The position numbers and the translations under genes are program-made. Under the pieces are notes generated by a model. The model was not told the DNA's origin. It worked only from the letters and a program-made list of their open reading frames with translations, and ran no database searches. Shown here piece by piece: positions 49,323 to 56,556 of a stretch of 64,000 bases of DNA. This stretch comes from Salinilacustrithrix flava (GTDB lineage: Bacteria > Actinomycetota > Acidimicrobiia > Acidimicrobiales > Salinilacustritrichaceae): positions 53,129 to 117,128 of the forward strand of contig JAMYFF010000011.1 in assembly GCA_024128875.1 (NCBI GenBank), read 5' to 3'. The stretch's first letter is position 1; each line of letters begins with the position of its first letter.

Positions 49323-49336
49323 TGGAACGCGTTCTA
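49323..49336. promoter_or_regulatory. KstR-type operator n (exact consensus)
   Basis: TGGAACGCGTTCTA matches all fixed positions and lies 58 nt upstream of the MFS start at 49278. Confidence 0.76.
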
Positions 49337-49396
49337 GCGTACTGCCGGGGCTGGCTCTTCTCGAACCCGCATCGAGGGCGTGCCACTCACACAAAC

Positions 49397-49410
49397 GAGA
49401 ACGCGTTGCG
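49397..49410. promoter_or_regulatory. KstR-type operator o (two mismatches), regulator promoter
   Basis: GAGAACGCGTTGCG keeps the AACGCGTT core but lacks the outermost T and A. It begins 59 nt upstream of the KstR-like start at 49456, mirroring operator n for the divergent MFS gene, and suggests autoregulation. Confidence 0.6.
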
Positions 49411-49455
49411 TTCTGCGATTCCGAGTCCGAGCCGCGTCTCGGTAGCATTCTCGCC

Positions 49456-50046
49456 ATGCCTGCCCTTCCCGTGGTCTCCGAGCTCACGCCAAAGCAGCAG
49501 GCGCGTCGACAAGGCATCATCGACGTCGCCATCGAGATGGCGACCGAGGGCGGGTACGAGGCTGTCCAGATGCGCGATGTGGCGGCACGAGCCGACGTGG
49601 CGCTGGGAACGCTGTACCGCTACTTCTCGTCGAAGGACCAGCTGCTCGGCGCGTGCTGGGCGGAGTGGACCCAGCAGCTCGAGAACCGGATCTCGCGCCG
49701 TCCGCTCAAGGGCGAGACGCCCTCGGACCGCATCGTCGACTTCTTCGCTCGAGCCAACCGGGCGGTCGAGCGGTCGGGCAAGCTCACCTCCGCGCTCATC
49801 ATGTCGATGGCGTCAGCCGATCCCGCCACCATCGAACCCCAATCCGAGGTGGCCTCGCTGATGACGCGAGTCGTCCTCGAGGAGCTGGAGGGTCTGGAGC
49901 CCGAGATCCAACGCCGGATCCGAGAGGCACTCGGACACGTGTGGTACTCGGTCCTCGTGAACTGGGTGAACGGCCGGCTGCCGATGCGACGCGTCAACCG
50001 TGCCCTCGAGAGCGCGACCCGACTGATCATCGACCCCCACGTCTGA
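49456..50046 (+). CDS. kstR: TetR-family regulator, KstR-like (paralogue 2)
   Basis: A 196-residue TetR repressor. The DNA-binding domain has ARRQGIIDVAIEMATEGG, VQMRDVAARADVALGT and LYRYFSSKDQLL; the C-terminal domain ends HVWYSVLVNWVNGR and LESATRLIIDP. It closely resembles mycobacterial KstR, the repressor of cholesterol genes that releases DNA on binding a 3-oxo-cholestenoyl-type CoA ester. The symbol is by similarity; the paralogue at 16566-17204 is an equal candidate. ATG 49456 has only a weak ribosome site. Operator o lies upstream and operator n serves the divergent MFS gene. The effector is unknown. Confidence 0.9.
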   Translation: MPALPVVSELTPKQQARRQGIIDVAIEMATEGGYEAVQMRDVAARADVALGTLYRYFSSKDQLLGACWAEWTQQLENRISRRPLKGETPSDRIVDFFARANRAVERSGKLTSALIMSMASADPATIEPQSEVASLMTRVVLEELEGLEPEIQRRIREALGHVWYSVLVNWVNGRLPMRRVNRALESATRLIIDPHV

Positions 50047-50062
50047 GCATGCGCCGTCGGCG

Positions 50063-51172
50063 TCACTCGTAGACGAGGACACCCCGGATGTTCTTGCCCT
50101 CGCGCATGTCCTGGAAGCCCTGGTTGATGTCGTCCAGCGAGTACGTCCGCGTGACCATGCCGTCGAGGTCGATGCGTCCTGCGCTGTAGAGCTCGAGCAG
50201 CCGGGGGATGTCCTTGCGGGGGTTGGCCGATCCGAACAGCGACCCGACCACCTGCTTCTCCGACAGGGTCAGGTCGAGCAGCGAGATGTTGTTCGAGGTC
50301 TCGGTCGCCGAGTGGATGTTCGTGATCACCACGCGACCGCGCTTGGCGGCCAGCCCCATCACCTGGCCCATCAACGCTCCATCGCCGACTCCCATGGCCA
50401 TGATGACCTTGTCGCATCCACGCCCCCACGTGGCCTCCTGGATGAGCTCGTGGGCCTCCTCGAGGCTGGCGGCGATGTGGGTGGCGCCGAAGCCCTGGGC
50501 CTTCTCGCGCTTCCACTCCACGGGGTCGATGGCGAAGATCTGCTCGGCGCCGGCCAGGGCCGCACCCTGCACCGCAGCCGATCCGATGCCACCGAGGCCG
50601 ACGACGGCGACCTTGTCACCGGCCTGCACCTCGGCCGCGTAGACCGAGCTCCCCCAGCCGGTGGTGAACCCGCAACCCACCAGGCAGGCGCGGTTCAGCG
50701 GAACCTCCTTCGGGACCTTCACGCACGACCACTCGTGCACCACCGTGTGGTGGGCGAAGGTGCCGAGGAGCACCAGCGTGTTCAGGTCCTGCCCGCGTGC
50801 GTGGTGGCGCGACGACCCGTCCATCTGGCGGCCGCCCATGATGGCACCGCCGTTGTCGCAGAGGTTCGAGTGCCCGGAGGCGCACGAAGGGCAGGAGCCG
50901 CAGGACGGCACGAAGCTGAAGACGACGTGATCGCCGGGCTCCACGAAGGTCACGTCGGGCCCGACCGCCTCGACCACGCCGCCCCCCTCGTGGCCGCAGA
51001 TGATCGGGAGCGAACCGGGGAGGTCGCCCGTGACGACGTGCTCGTCGGAGTGGCACATGCCGGAGGCGACGAGGCGCACCTGCACCTCGCGTCCCTTCGG
51101 CGGGTCGAGCTCGATCGGTTCCACCGACCACTCGGCGCCCTGCTCCCAGAGGATCGCAGCCTTCGTCTCCAT
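50063..51172 (-). CDS. Zinc-dependent alcohol dehydrogenase (NDMA/MDR type)
   Basis: A 369-residue medium-chain dehydrogenase. Catalytic zinc ligands Cys40 (SGMCHSDEH), His61 (CGHEGGG) and a Cys in LVGCGFTTGWGS; structural zinc ligands Cys91, Cys94, Cys97, Cys105. NAD motif VAVVGLGGIGSAAVQ. It resembles mycobacterial-type mycofactocin/NDMA-dependent class III-like alcohol dehydrogenases, but that cofactor cannot be confirmed from the sequence alone. It could oxidise the terminal alcohol made by a P450 to an aldehyde for the dehydrogenase at 35472-36944. Operator p is 82 nt upstream. Confidence 0.92.
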   Translation of the reverse strand: METKAAILWEQGAEWSVEPIELDPPKGREVQVRLVASGMCHSDEHVVTGDLPGSLPIICGHEGGGVVEAVGPDVTFVEPGDHVVFSFVPSCGSCPSCASGHSNLCDNGGAIMGGRQMDGSSRHHARGQDLNTLVLLGTFAHHTVVHEWSCVKVPKEVPLNRACLVGCGFTTGWGSSVYAAEVQAGDKVAVVGLGGIGSAAVQGAALAGAEQIFAIDPVEWKREKAQGFGATHIAASLEEAHELIQEATWGRGCDKVIMAMGVGDGALMGQVMGLAAKRGRVVITNIHSATETSNNISLLDLTLSEKQVVGSLFGSANPRKDIPRLLELYSAGRIDLDGMVTRTYSLDDINQGFQDMREGKNIRGVLVYE

Positions 51173-51240
51173 CTCGTTGCCCCCGTTCGTCGTGTGGATG
51201 GTGGCCGGCGCCCGCCGGCGACCAACGTCTTGGTCAGATG

Positions 51241-51254
51241 TGTAACGCGTTTCA
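51241..51254. promoter_or_regulatory. KstR-type operator p (exact consensus), divergent
   Basis: TGTAACGCGTTTCA matches all fixed positions. It lies between the alcohol dehydrogenase (start 51172, minus) and the YtcJ-type amidohydrolase (start 51318, plus), 82 and 77 nt from their starts. Confidence 0.75.
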
Positions 51255-51317
51255 GTTTTTGCCGCAACCCGTCACCGACGTTGACACCACATCCCCCGGT
51301 GGGTTGACTGCGCCGGC

Positions 51318-52757
51318 ATGACCGGCGCGGCTGAGCTGCACTCACGGCTCTGCCTGCGCGAGGTCGAAGTCGACGGCGCGGTCGTCGACGTCGTCATCGA
51401 CGACGGGGTCGTCACCGCAATCGGGCCACGCGGAAGCGGACGGTCCGAGCGCGCGGCCATCGACGGGGGCGGCGGCGCCCTGATCCCCGGATTGTGGGAC
51501 CACCACATCCACCTCCTCGCGTTGGCCGCGATGCACGACTCCACCGTCGTGGGACCACCGACGGTGACGTCGAGGGAGGAGCTGTCGGCGACGCTGCGGA
51601 AGCGGGCCGCCACCACGGCACCGGGTGACTGGATCCGGGCGGTCGGCTACCACGAATCGATCGCCGGACCGCTCGACCGGGACCAGCTGGACGGGATCGT
51701 CGACGATCACCCCGTCCGCGTCCAGCACCGCTCCGGGGCGCGGTGGATCCTGAACTCCGAGGCCGTCCGGCGCGTCGGCCTCGACCGGCGGGCTCTCGAC
51801 GGCGCCGAGCTCGACGAGACGGGACGCCCGACCGGCCGCCTCCACGGTGCCGACGCCTGGCTCCGGGAGCAGCTGGCCCCGACGTCGCTCCCCGACCTGG
51901 CCGGCGTCGGCGCCGATCTCGCCCGCCGCGGCGTGGTCGGGGTCACCGACATGACGCCGTACGAGAGCGTCGCCGAGCTCGAGGCCCTGGCCGGCGCCGT
52001 CGTCTCCGGAACGATGCCCCAACACGTCGTGGCGACCGGCGGACCGCCGCTGACCGAGCTGGCGTTCCCTGTGCCCCTCCGACGCGGGCCGGTGAAGCTC
52101 GTGATCGACGAGCGGACCTTCCCCGACTTCGACACCCTGACCACCTGGATCGACCGAGCCCATCGGGCCCACCGGCCGGTGGCCGTCCACTGCGTGAGCC
52201 GCAGCGCCTTGGCGCTCGTGGTGGCCGCGTGGGCCGAGGTCGGCGCCAGATCCGGCGACCGCATCGAGCACGGTTCCGTGATCCCGCCCGAGCTGCGAGA
52301 CGAGCTGGCACGGCTCCCGGTCACCGTCGTGACCCAACCGGGCTTCGTGGCAGAGCGCGGCGACCAGTACCTGCGCGACGTGGAGGGCGACGACGTCCCC
52401 CACCTCTACCCGTGTGCCTCGCTGCTCGACGCCGGGATCCCCGTGGCCGCCTCGACCGACGCCCCGTTCGGTCGGTCCGACCCGTGGCTCGCCGTGCACG
52501 CCGCCGTGCAGCGTCGGACCTCCGGGGGCGTGGCGCTCGGCGAGCGGGAGGCGGTCGACGCCCGACGGGCGCTCTCGCTCTTCCTCGGCGAGCCGGACGA
52601 TCCGGGGGGACCTGGCCGGGTCGTGCGGCGGGGCGCACGCGCCGACCTGTGCCTGCTCACCGACCCGCTCGGCGTGGCCCTTGCATCTCCAGCCGACGTC
52701 CGCGTCCGGGCCACCCTCGTGAGCGGTCGGGTGGTGCACGGACCCACCGACGGCTGA
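51318..52757 (+). CDS. Amidohydrolase, YtcJ/amidohydrolase_3 type
   Basis: A 479-residue metal-dependent hydrolase. The HxH motif is at GLWDHHIHLLAL (about residues 59-69), followed by AVHCVSR, DRIEHGSVI and ASTDAPFGRSDPW, giving the usual binuclear or mononuclear site. The small beta-sandwich formed by both termini (VVIDDGVVTAIG and RADLCLLTDPL) is typical of cyclic amidohydrolases. Unlike the other amidohydrolases in the window it has intact HxH. The ATG at 51318 lacks a strong ribosome site. Substrate unknown. It ends in a shared hairpin with the convergent gene. Confidence 0.87.
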   Translation: MTGAAELHSRLCLREVEVDGAVVDVVIDDGVVTAIGPRGSGRSERAAIDGGGGALIPGLWDHHIHLLALAAMHDSTVVGPPTVTSREELSATLRKRAATTAPGDWIRAVGYHESIAGPLDRDQLDGIVDDHPVRVQHRSGARWILNSEAVRRVGLDRRALDGAELDETGRPTGRLHGADAWLREQLAPTSLPDLAGVGADLARRGVVGVTDMTPYESVAELEALAGAVVSGTMPQHVVATGGPPLTELAFPVPLRRGPVKLVIDERTFPDFDTLTTWIDRAHRAHRPVAVHCVSRSALALVVAAWAEVGARSGDRIEHGSVIPPELRDELARLPVTVVTQPGFVAERGDQYLRDVEGDDVPHLYPCASLLDAGIPVAASTDAPFGRSDPWLAVHAAVQRRTSGGVALGEREAVDARRALSLFLGEPDDPGGPGRVVRRGARADLCLLTDPLGVALASPADVRVRATLVSGRVVHGPTDG

Positions 52758-52788
52758 CCTGACACCGCCGGTGGCGTGGCGTCAGGTC
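52756..52788. terminator. Inverted repeat spanning the stop codons of two convergent genes
   Basis: GACCTGAC and GTCAGGTC form a perfect 8-bp stem, with further pairing inside. The stop codons of the amidohydrolase genes on both strands (52755-52757 and 52782-52784) lie in or touching the arms. A probable bidirectional terminator. Confidence 0.6.
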
Positions 52789-53657
52789 GGGATGCCGAAG
52801 ACGCGGAGCGCGTTCTCTCGGAGGAACTTGGGCCACACGTGGTCCTTGAAGGGGACGTCCGGCATGTCGCTGAACTGGCGCTCGAGACTGAGGCCCGCGG
52901 GGAAGTACCCGCAGTAGAACACCTTGTCCGCCCCGCGCGAGTTGGCGAAGTCGATGATGTCCTTCGGGTAGTGCTTCGGGGCGAAGGCGCTGGTCATGTA
53001 GTGCAGGCCCGGCCACTTGAGCATGAGCTTCGCCGCCAGCGCGGTCCACGGCTCCGCCCCGTGCATCATGACCATCGTCAGCTCGGGGAAGTCGTAGAGC
53101 ACCTCGTCGAAGTGCTCCACGTACTGCGGCCAGCTCGGCATCCGCGGACCCACGATGCCCCCGTTGATGCAGATCGGGATCCCCAGGTCCACGCACTTCG
53201 CGTAGATCGGGTACATCTTCTTGTCGTTCACCGCCACCTGCGGGAACGTCCCTGACGGGAAGCAGGAGACCGAGACGATGTCGTGGTCGGCCTTGAGCTG
53301 CTCCATCCGCCGCAGCGACTCCATGCCGTCGTTGGGGTCGACGCGCCCTGACAGGTAGAAGCGACCCGGGTGCTCCTGCTTGGCCCGGATCCCCTTCTCC
53401 GTCGCGCCGGTGATGGCGATGTCGATGTTGAACGCGTCCATCTGGGCCACGGTCCAGGCCACGGGGTCCTCGCCGGGATCCACGATGTCGGGCACGTCCT
53501 TGAACATGTACTGCGCCGGGAACTCGAAGTCCTCGCGGCTCTGCCGGTCCTTGAGGAGCGGGCGGAAGAAGTCGTAGGTCGCGACCTTCTCCTCGATGCT
53601 CTGGTGGGGGAAGCCGATGCCCGGATCCACGATCTTGATGTCGGGAGGGATGCTCAC
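52782..53657 (-). CDS. Amidohydrolase-family protein (GFPH type)
   Basis: A 291-residue TIM-barrel amidohydrolase-like protein and the complete paralogue of the gene fragment at 1-544. Shared blocks: IGFPHQSIEEK, REDFEFPAQYMFKDVP, VDPNDGMESLRR and FPSGTFPQVAVNDKKMYPIYA. Later MVMMHGAEPW supplies a possible metal-ligand His. No N-terminal HxH is seen, so the metal site is reduced or altered. Start GTG 53657 follows GAAGGAGCAGAG. It is the last gene of the operon acyl-CoA dehydrogenase-thiolase-amidohydrolase under operator q. Function unknown; decarboxylation or hydration are possible. Confidence 0.87.
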   Translation of the reverse strand: MSIPPDIKIVDPGIGFPHQSIEEKVATYDFFRPLLKDRQSREDFEFPAQYMFKDVPDIVDPGEDPVAWTVAQMDAFNIDIAITGATEKGIRAKQEHPGRFYLSGRVDPNDGMESLRRMEQLKADHDIVSVSCFPSGTFPQVAVNDKKMYPIYAKCVDLGIPICINGGIVGPRMPSWPQYVEHFDEVLYDFPELTMVMMHGAEPWTALAAKLMLKWPGLHYMTSAFAPKHYPKDIIDFANSRGADKVFYCGYFPAGLSLERQFSDMPDVPFKDHVWPKFLRENALRVFGIPT

Positions 53658-53712
53658 TCGCTCTGCTCCTTCGGGATGGTCGCGCGCAGGCGCACGCGAA
53701 CGGGATCAGGTG

Positions 53713-55266
53713 TCACTCCGGTGGGATCGCGCACGCTCCGTCGACGACCCGTACGTCCACACGCCGGCCGACGAAGCCGTCGCGCTCGATGACGTCCAGG
53801 TCCTCGACGGTCCAGCCGAGGCCGTTGGCGAGGAAGCGCTCGTCCGGCGCGTCGTCGAAGCGACCGATGGCGATCAGGCGACCGGGGCTGTCGTCTCGGG
53901 CGTGCACCACGGTGAAGGTCTCCACCGTTCCCGCTCCGGCCCGCACGACCGGGACGACCGGTGCGTGCTCGAGGTGCCCGGAGTACCGCTCGGGCTCGGC
54001 GCCCTGTGGCGGTCCGCCCGGGCGGGGGCGACCCGACCACAGACTGGCCGCGTGCTTGGTCAGGTAGAAGCCGTTGCCGGTGATCATCGCCGTGGCGTCG
54101 GGCTGCTCGCGGACGCGGTCGACCATGGTGGCCAGCGAGTGCAGGGTGTAGGCCGAGCCCGGTCCCCCGCCGTAGGGCAGGCCGCCGGTGAGGGTGAAGC
54201 CCCGCTCGTCGTCGACCGACAGACCCAGCATCCGGCACGCCATCTCCACCGGTGCTGCGAAGCAGCTGTAGAAGTCGATCAGGTCGACGTCGTCCATCGT
54301 GAGGCCGGCCAGCTCGAGCGCGCCCAGGTGGCTGTCGAGCATGGACGGGCACGCAGCGAAGTCGGGACGCGTGGAGGGGAACCACGCCTCCTCGGCGGCG
54401 CCATGGCCTCCCCACCAGTGCACCCAGCGGTCCGAGGGGATCCCCAGGTCGCGGGCCCGCTGCTCGGACATGAGGATCAGCGCCGCCGACTGGTCGGTCT
54501 GGAGGATGGCGTTGAGGTACTTCGTGTAGGGGAACGCCACCATCCGGTTGGACGGCGTCGGGGTGATCAGCTCCTCGGGACTGCGGAAGTTCGGGTACCA
54601 GGCGTGGGGGTTGGCGGCCGCCACCTCGGTGAACCGCGACATGAGCCGACCCACGACCTCTCGGTGCTCGCCCGGCTTGTGGCCGAGGTGGTGGGCCAGC
54701 GCGTTCTCGAACAACGGGTAGATGTGGGGCGGTGCCTCCAGGCCGGCCGCTCGTTCGACGTTCATGATCCCCGAGGCCCGCTCGTACTCCTCGCTGCCCG
54801 GCACGGGATAGCCACGACGGCCGAGGTAGGTCGGTTCGCCCTCGGAGTGGTCCTGCCAGGTCAGTTCGAGCCCCTTGCGAGCGGCCAGCTCCTGGGAGCG
54901 CATGCGGTGCACGCCGGCCAGCACGGCCACCCCGGTGCTGCCTTCGACGATCTGGCGAGCCAGCCAGTTGATGCCGCTGACACCGACCTCGCCGCCTCCG
55001 CCGACGTCGACGGAGCGGACCGAGGGGATGCCCAGCGTCCGGGCCAGTGCGTCGCCGACGTTGGTGACCTCCCAGCCCGACGTGCGGATGTACCCGACGG
55101 TGTCGATCGCGGCGAGGTCGCCGAGTCCGGCATCGTCGGCGGCCGAGCGGACGACGTGTGCGAGCACGTCCAGCGGTCGCTCGACGTCGGGCGGCGCAGG
55201 CGTGCGGTCCTCCCACTGGGCGGAACCGACCAGCACCGGGGTGCGGGCGGGATCGGCGGTGCTCAT
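53713..55266 (-). CDS. Thiolase-like protein with extra C-terminal domain (TLP1-like)
   Basis: A 517-residue thiolase-superfamily protein related to 37033-38532. It has TPVLVGSAQWEDRT at the start, LIDFYSCFAAPVEMACRML, GGLPYGGGPGSAYTLHSLA and about 110 extra C-terminal residues (FTVVHARDDSPGRLIAIGRF). The loop expected to carry the thiolase Cys reads DVGGGGEVGVSG. It may bind or transfer acyl-CoA or lipids rather than cleave them. ATG 55266 overlaps the acyl-CoA dehydrogenase stop (ATGA). It is 55 nt before the amidohydrolase start. Confidence 0.86.
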   Translation of the reverse strand: MSTADPARTPVLVGSAQWEDRTPAPPDVERPLDVLAHVVRSAADDAGLGDLAAIDTVGYIRTSGWEVTNVGDALARTLGIPSVRSVDVGGGGEVGVSGINWLARQIVEGSTGVAVLAGVHRMRSQELAARKGLELTWQDHSEGEPTYLGRRGYPVPGSEEYERASGIMNVERAAGLEAPPHIYPLFENALAHHLGHKPGEHREVVGRLMSRFTEVAAANPHAWYPNFRSPEELITPTPSNRMVAFPYTKYLNAILQTDQSAALILMSEQRARDLGIPSDRWVHWWGGHGAAEEAWFPSTRPDFAACPSMLDSHLGALELAGLTMDDVDLIDFYSCFAAPVEMACRMLGLSVDDERGFTLTGGLPYGGGPGSAYTLHSLATMVDRVREQPDATAMITGNGFYLTKHAASLWSGRPRPGGPPQGAEPERYSGHLEHAPVVPVVRAGAGTVETFTVVHARDDSPGRLIAIGRFDDAPDERFLANGLGWTVEDLDVIERDGFVGRRVDVRVVDGACAIPPE

Positions 55267-56504
55267 CGGGTGCCTCCTGCAGCTCTGGAGACCTCGCGGA
55301 ACGGGAGGTCCTTGTCGACCCGGATGTCCCCGGGCAGGCCGAGCACGCGCTCACCCAGCACGTTGCGCTGGACCTGGTCGGTGCCGCCGCCGATGCGGCC
55401 AGCCCAGTGCCCGAGGAAGTTCTCGTGCCAGGCCTCGATGTCCTCGTCGCCACGGGCGAGCATGCCCCAGCTGCCCTCGAGGGCCAGGGCCAGGTTGGCG
55501 TACATGGCCGAGTTCTGGGAGTGGGCCAGCTTCATGACCGACACCTCGGGCCCGGGCGGCTTGCCCTGGCTCACGGCGGTGCGAGCCCGCATGCCCAGGT
55601 AGGACATCAGCTGGAGGTGGGTGTGGGCCCGGGCGAGGTCCTGGCGCACGACGGGATCGTCGGTGCGGCCGTGTCGCTTCGCCGTGGCATGGAGCGAGCC
55701 GAACACGTCCCGGCCACCCCGGCCACCGCCGATCAGCGCCCGCTCGCTGGTGAGGGTGGTCATGGCCACCCCCCACCCGGCGTTGACATCGCCGACGACC
55801 CGGTCAGCCGGGATCCGCACGTCGGTCAGGAACACCTCGTTGAAGTGGGCGGCGCCGGTGATCTGGCGCAACGGTCGCACCTCGACCCCCGGGGTGCGCA
55901 TGTCGAGGAGCAGGTAGCTGATGCCGCGATGCTTGGGGGCATCGGGGTTCGTGCGAGCCAGCAGGATGCCGAAGTCGCTGTAGTGGGCACCCGAGGTCCA
56001 CACCTTCTGGCCGTTCACGACGAACTCGTCGCCGTCCAGCTCGGCCCGGGTGGAGAGCCCGGCCAGGTCGGAGCCGGCGCCCGGCTCGCTGAACAGCTGG
56101 CACCAGACCTCATCACCTCGCAACGTCGGCCCGAGGTGCCGTTGCTTCTGCTCGTCGGTTCCGTGCGCGATCAACGTCGGACCCGCCATCCCGATGCCGA
56201 CCGCGAAGATCCCCTGCGGCGCACCGACCTTGGCCTCCTCCTCGGCGAAGATCGCCTGCTGCATCCCCGTACCACCACGGCCGCCGTACGCCTGGGGCCA
56301 GGTGATCCCCGCCCAACCGGCGTCGTACAGCGTGCGCTGCCACGCCTTGCACCGCTCCACGTGCGCCAGCTCGGCTTCGCTGTGGGCGTCGCTCAGGCTG
56401 CTGCCGGTGCGCGTCGCCCCCCGGTCCGTCGGTCGGTTGGCCTCGAGCCACGCGCGAGCCTCCTGGCGGAACTGCACGAGCTCCGGCTCCTCACGGAAGT
56501 CCAT
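55263..56504 (-). CDS. Acyl-CoA dehydrogenase
   Basis: A 413-residue FAD-dependent acyl-CoA dehydrogenase, the closest relative in the window of 15305-16531. Typical blocks are CQLFSEPGAGSDLAGLST, NGQKVWTSGAHYSDFG, MTTLTSERALIGGG and RIGGGTDQVQRNVLGERVLGLPG. ATG 56504 follows AGGAAGAG. It heads the operon under the degenerate operator q and overlaps the TLP1-like gene by 4 bp. It should introduce a double bond into an acyl-CoA of unknown chain. Confidence 0.93.
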   Translation of the reverse strand: MDFREEPELVQFRQEARAWLEANRPTDRGATRTGSSLSDAHSEAELAHVERCKAWQRTLYDAGWAGITWPQAYGGRGGTGMQQAIFAEEEAKVGAPQGIFAVGIGMAGPTLIAHGTDEQKQRHLGPTLRGDEVWCQLFSEPGAGSDLAGLSTRAELDGDEFVVNGQKVWTSGAHYSDFGILLARTNPDAPKHRGISYLLLDMRTPGVEVRPLRQITGAAHFNEVFLTDVRIPADRVVGDVNAGWGVAMTTLTSERALIGGGRGGRDVFGSLHATAKRHGRTDDPVVRQDLARAHTHLQLMSYLGMRARTAVSQGKPPGPEVSVMKLAHSQNSAMYANLALALEGSWGMLARGDEDIEAWHENFLGHWAGRIGGGTDQVQRNVLGERVLGLPGDIRVDKDLPFREVSRAAGGTR

Positions 56505-56540
56505 CTCTTCCTCATCTCCTTGACCCTCGGGTCGCGATAG

Positions 56541-56556
56541 TCAGAATCTGGTTCTA
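56541..56556. promoter_or_regulatory. Degenerate KstR-type operator q, overlaps a stop codon
   Basis: TCAGAATCTGGTTCTA keeps AGAA and TTCT arms but with a spacer one base longer than elsewhere. It lies 37-52 nt upstream of the acyl-CoA dehydrogenase start at 56504. The TAG at 56554-56556 is the stop codon of the FadD17-like gene. Confidence 0.5.

Noticed and set aside
53654..53716. A 20-codon gene between the TLP1-like and amidohydrolase genes
   Set aside because: The frame is framed by GTGA overlaps but has no usable ribosome site and no recognisable sequence; kept only as a low-interest finding.
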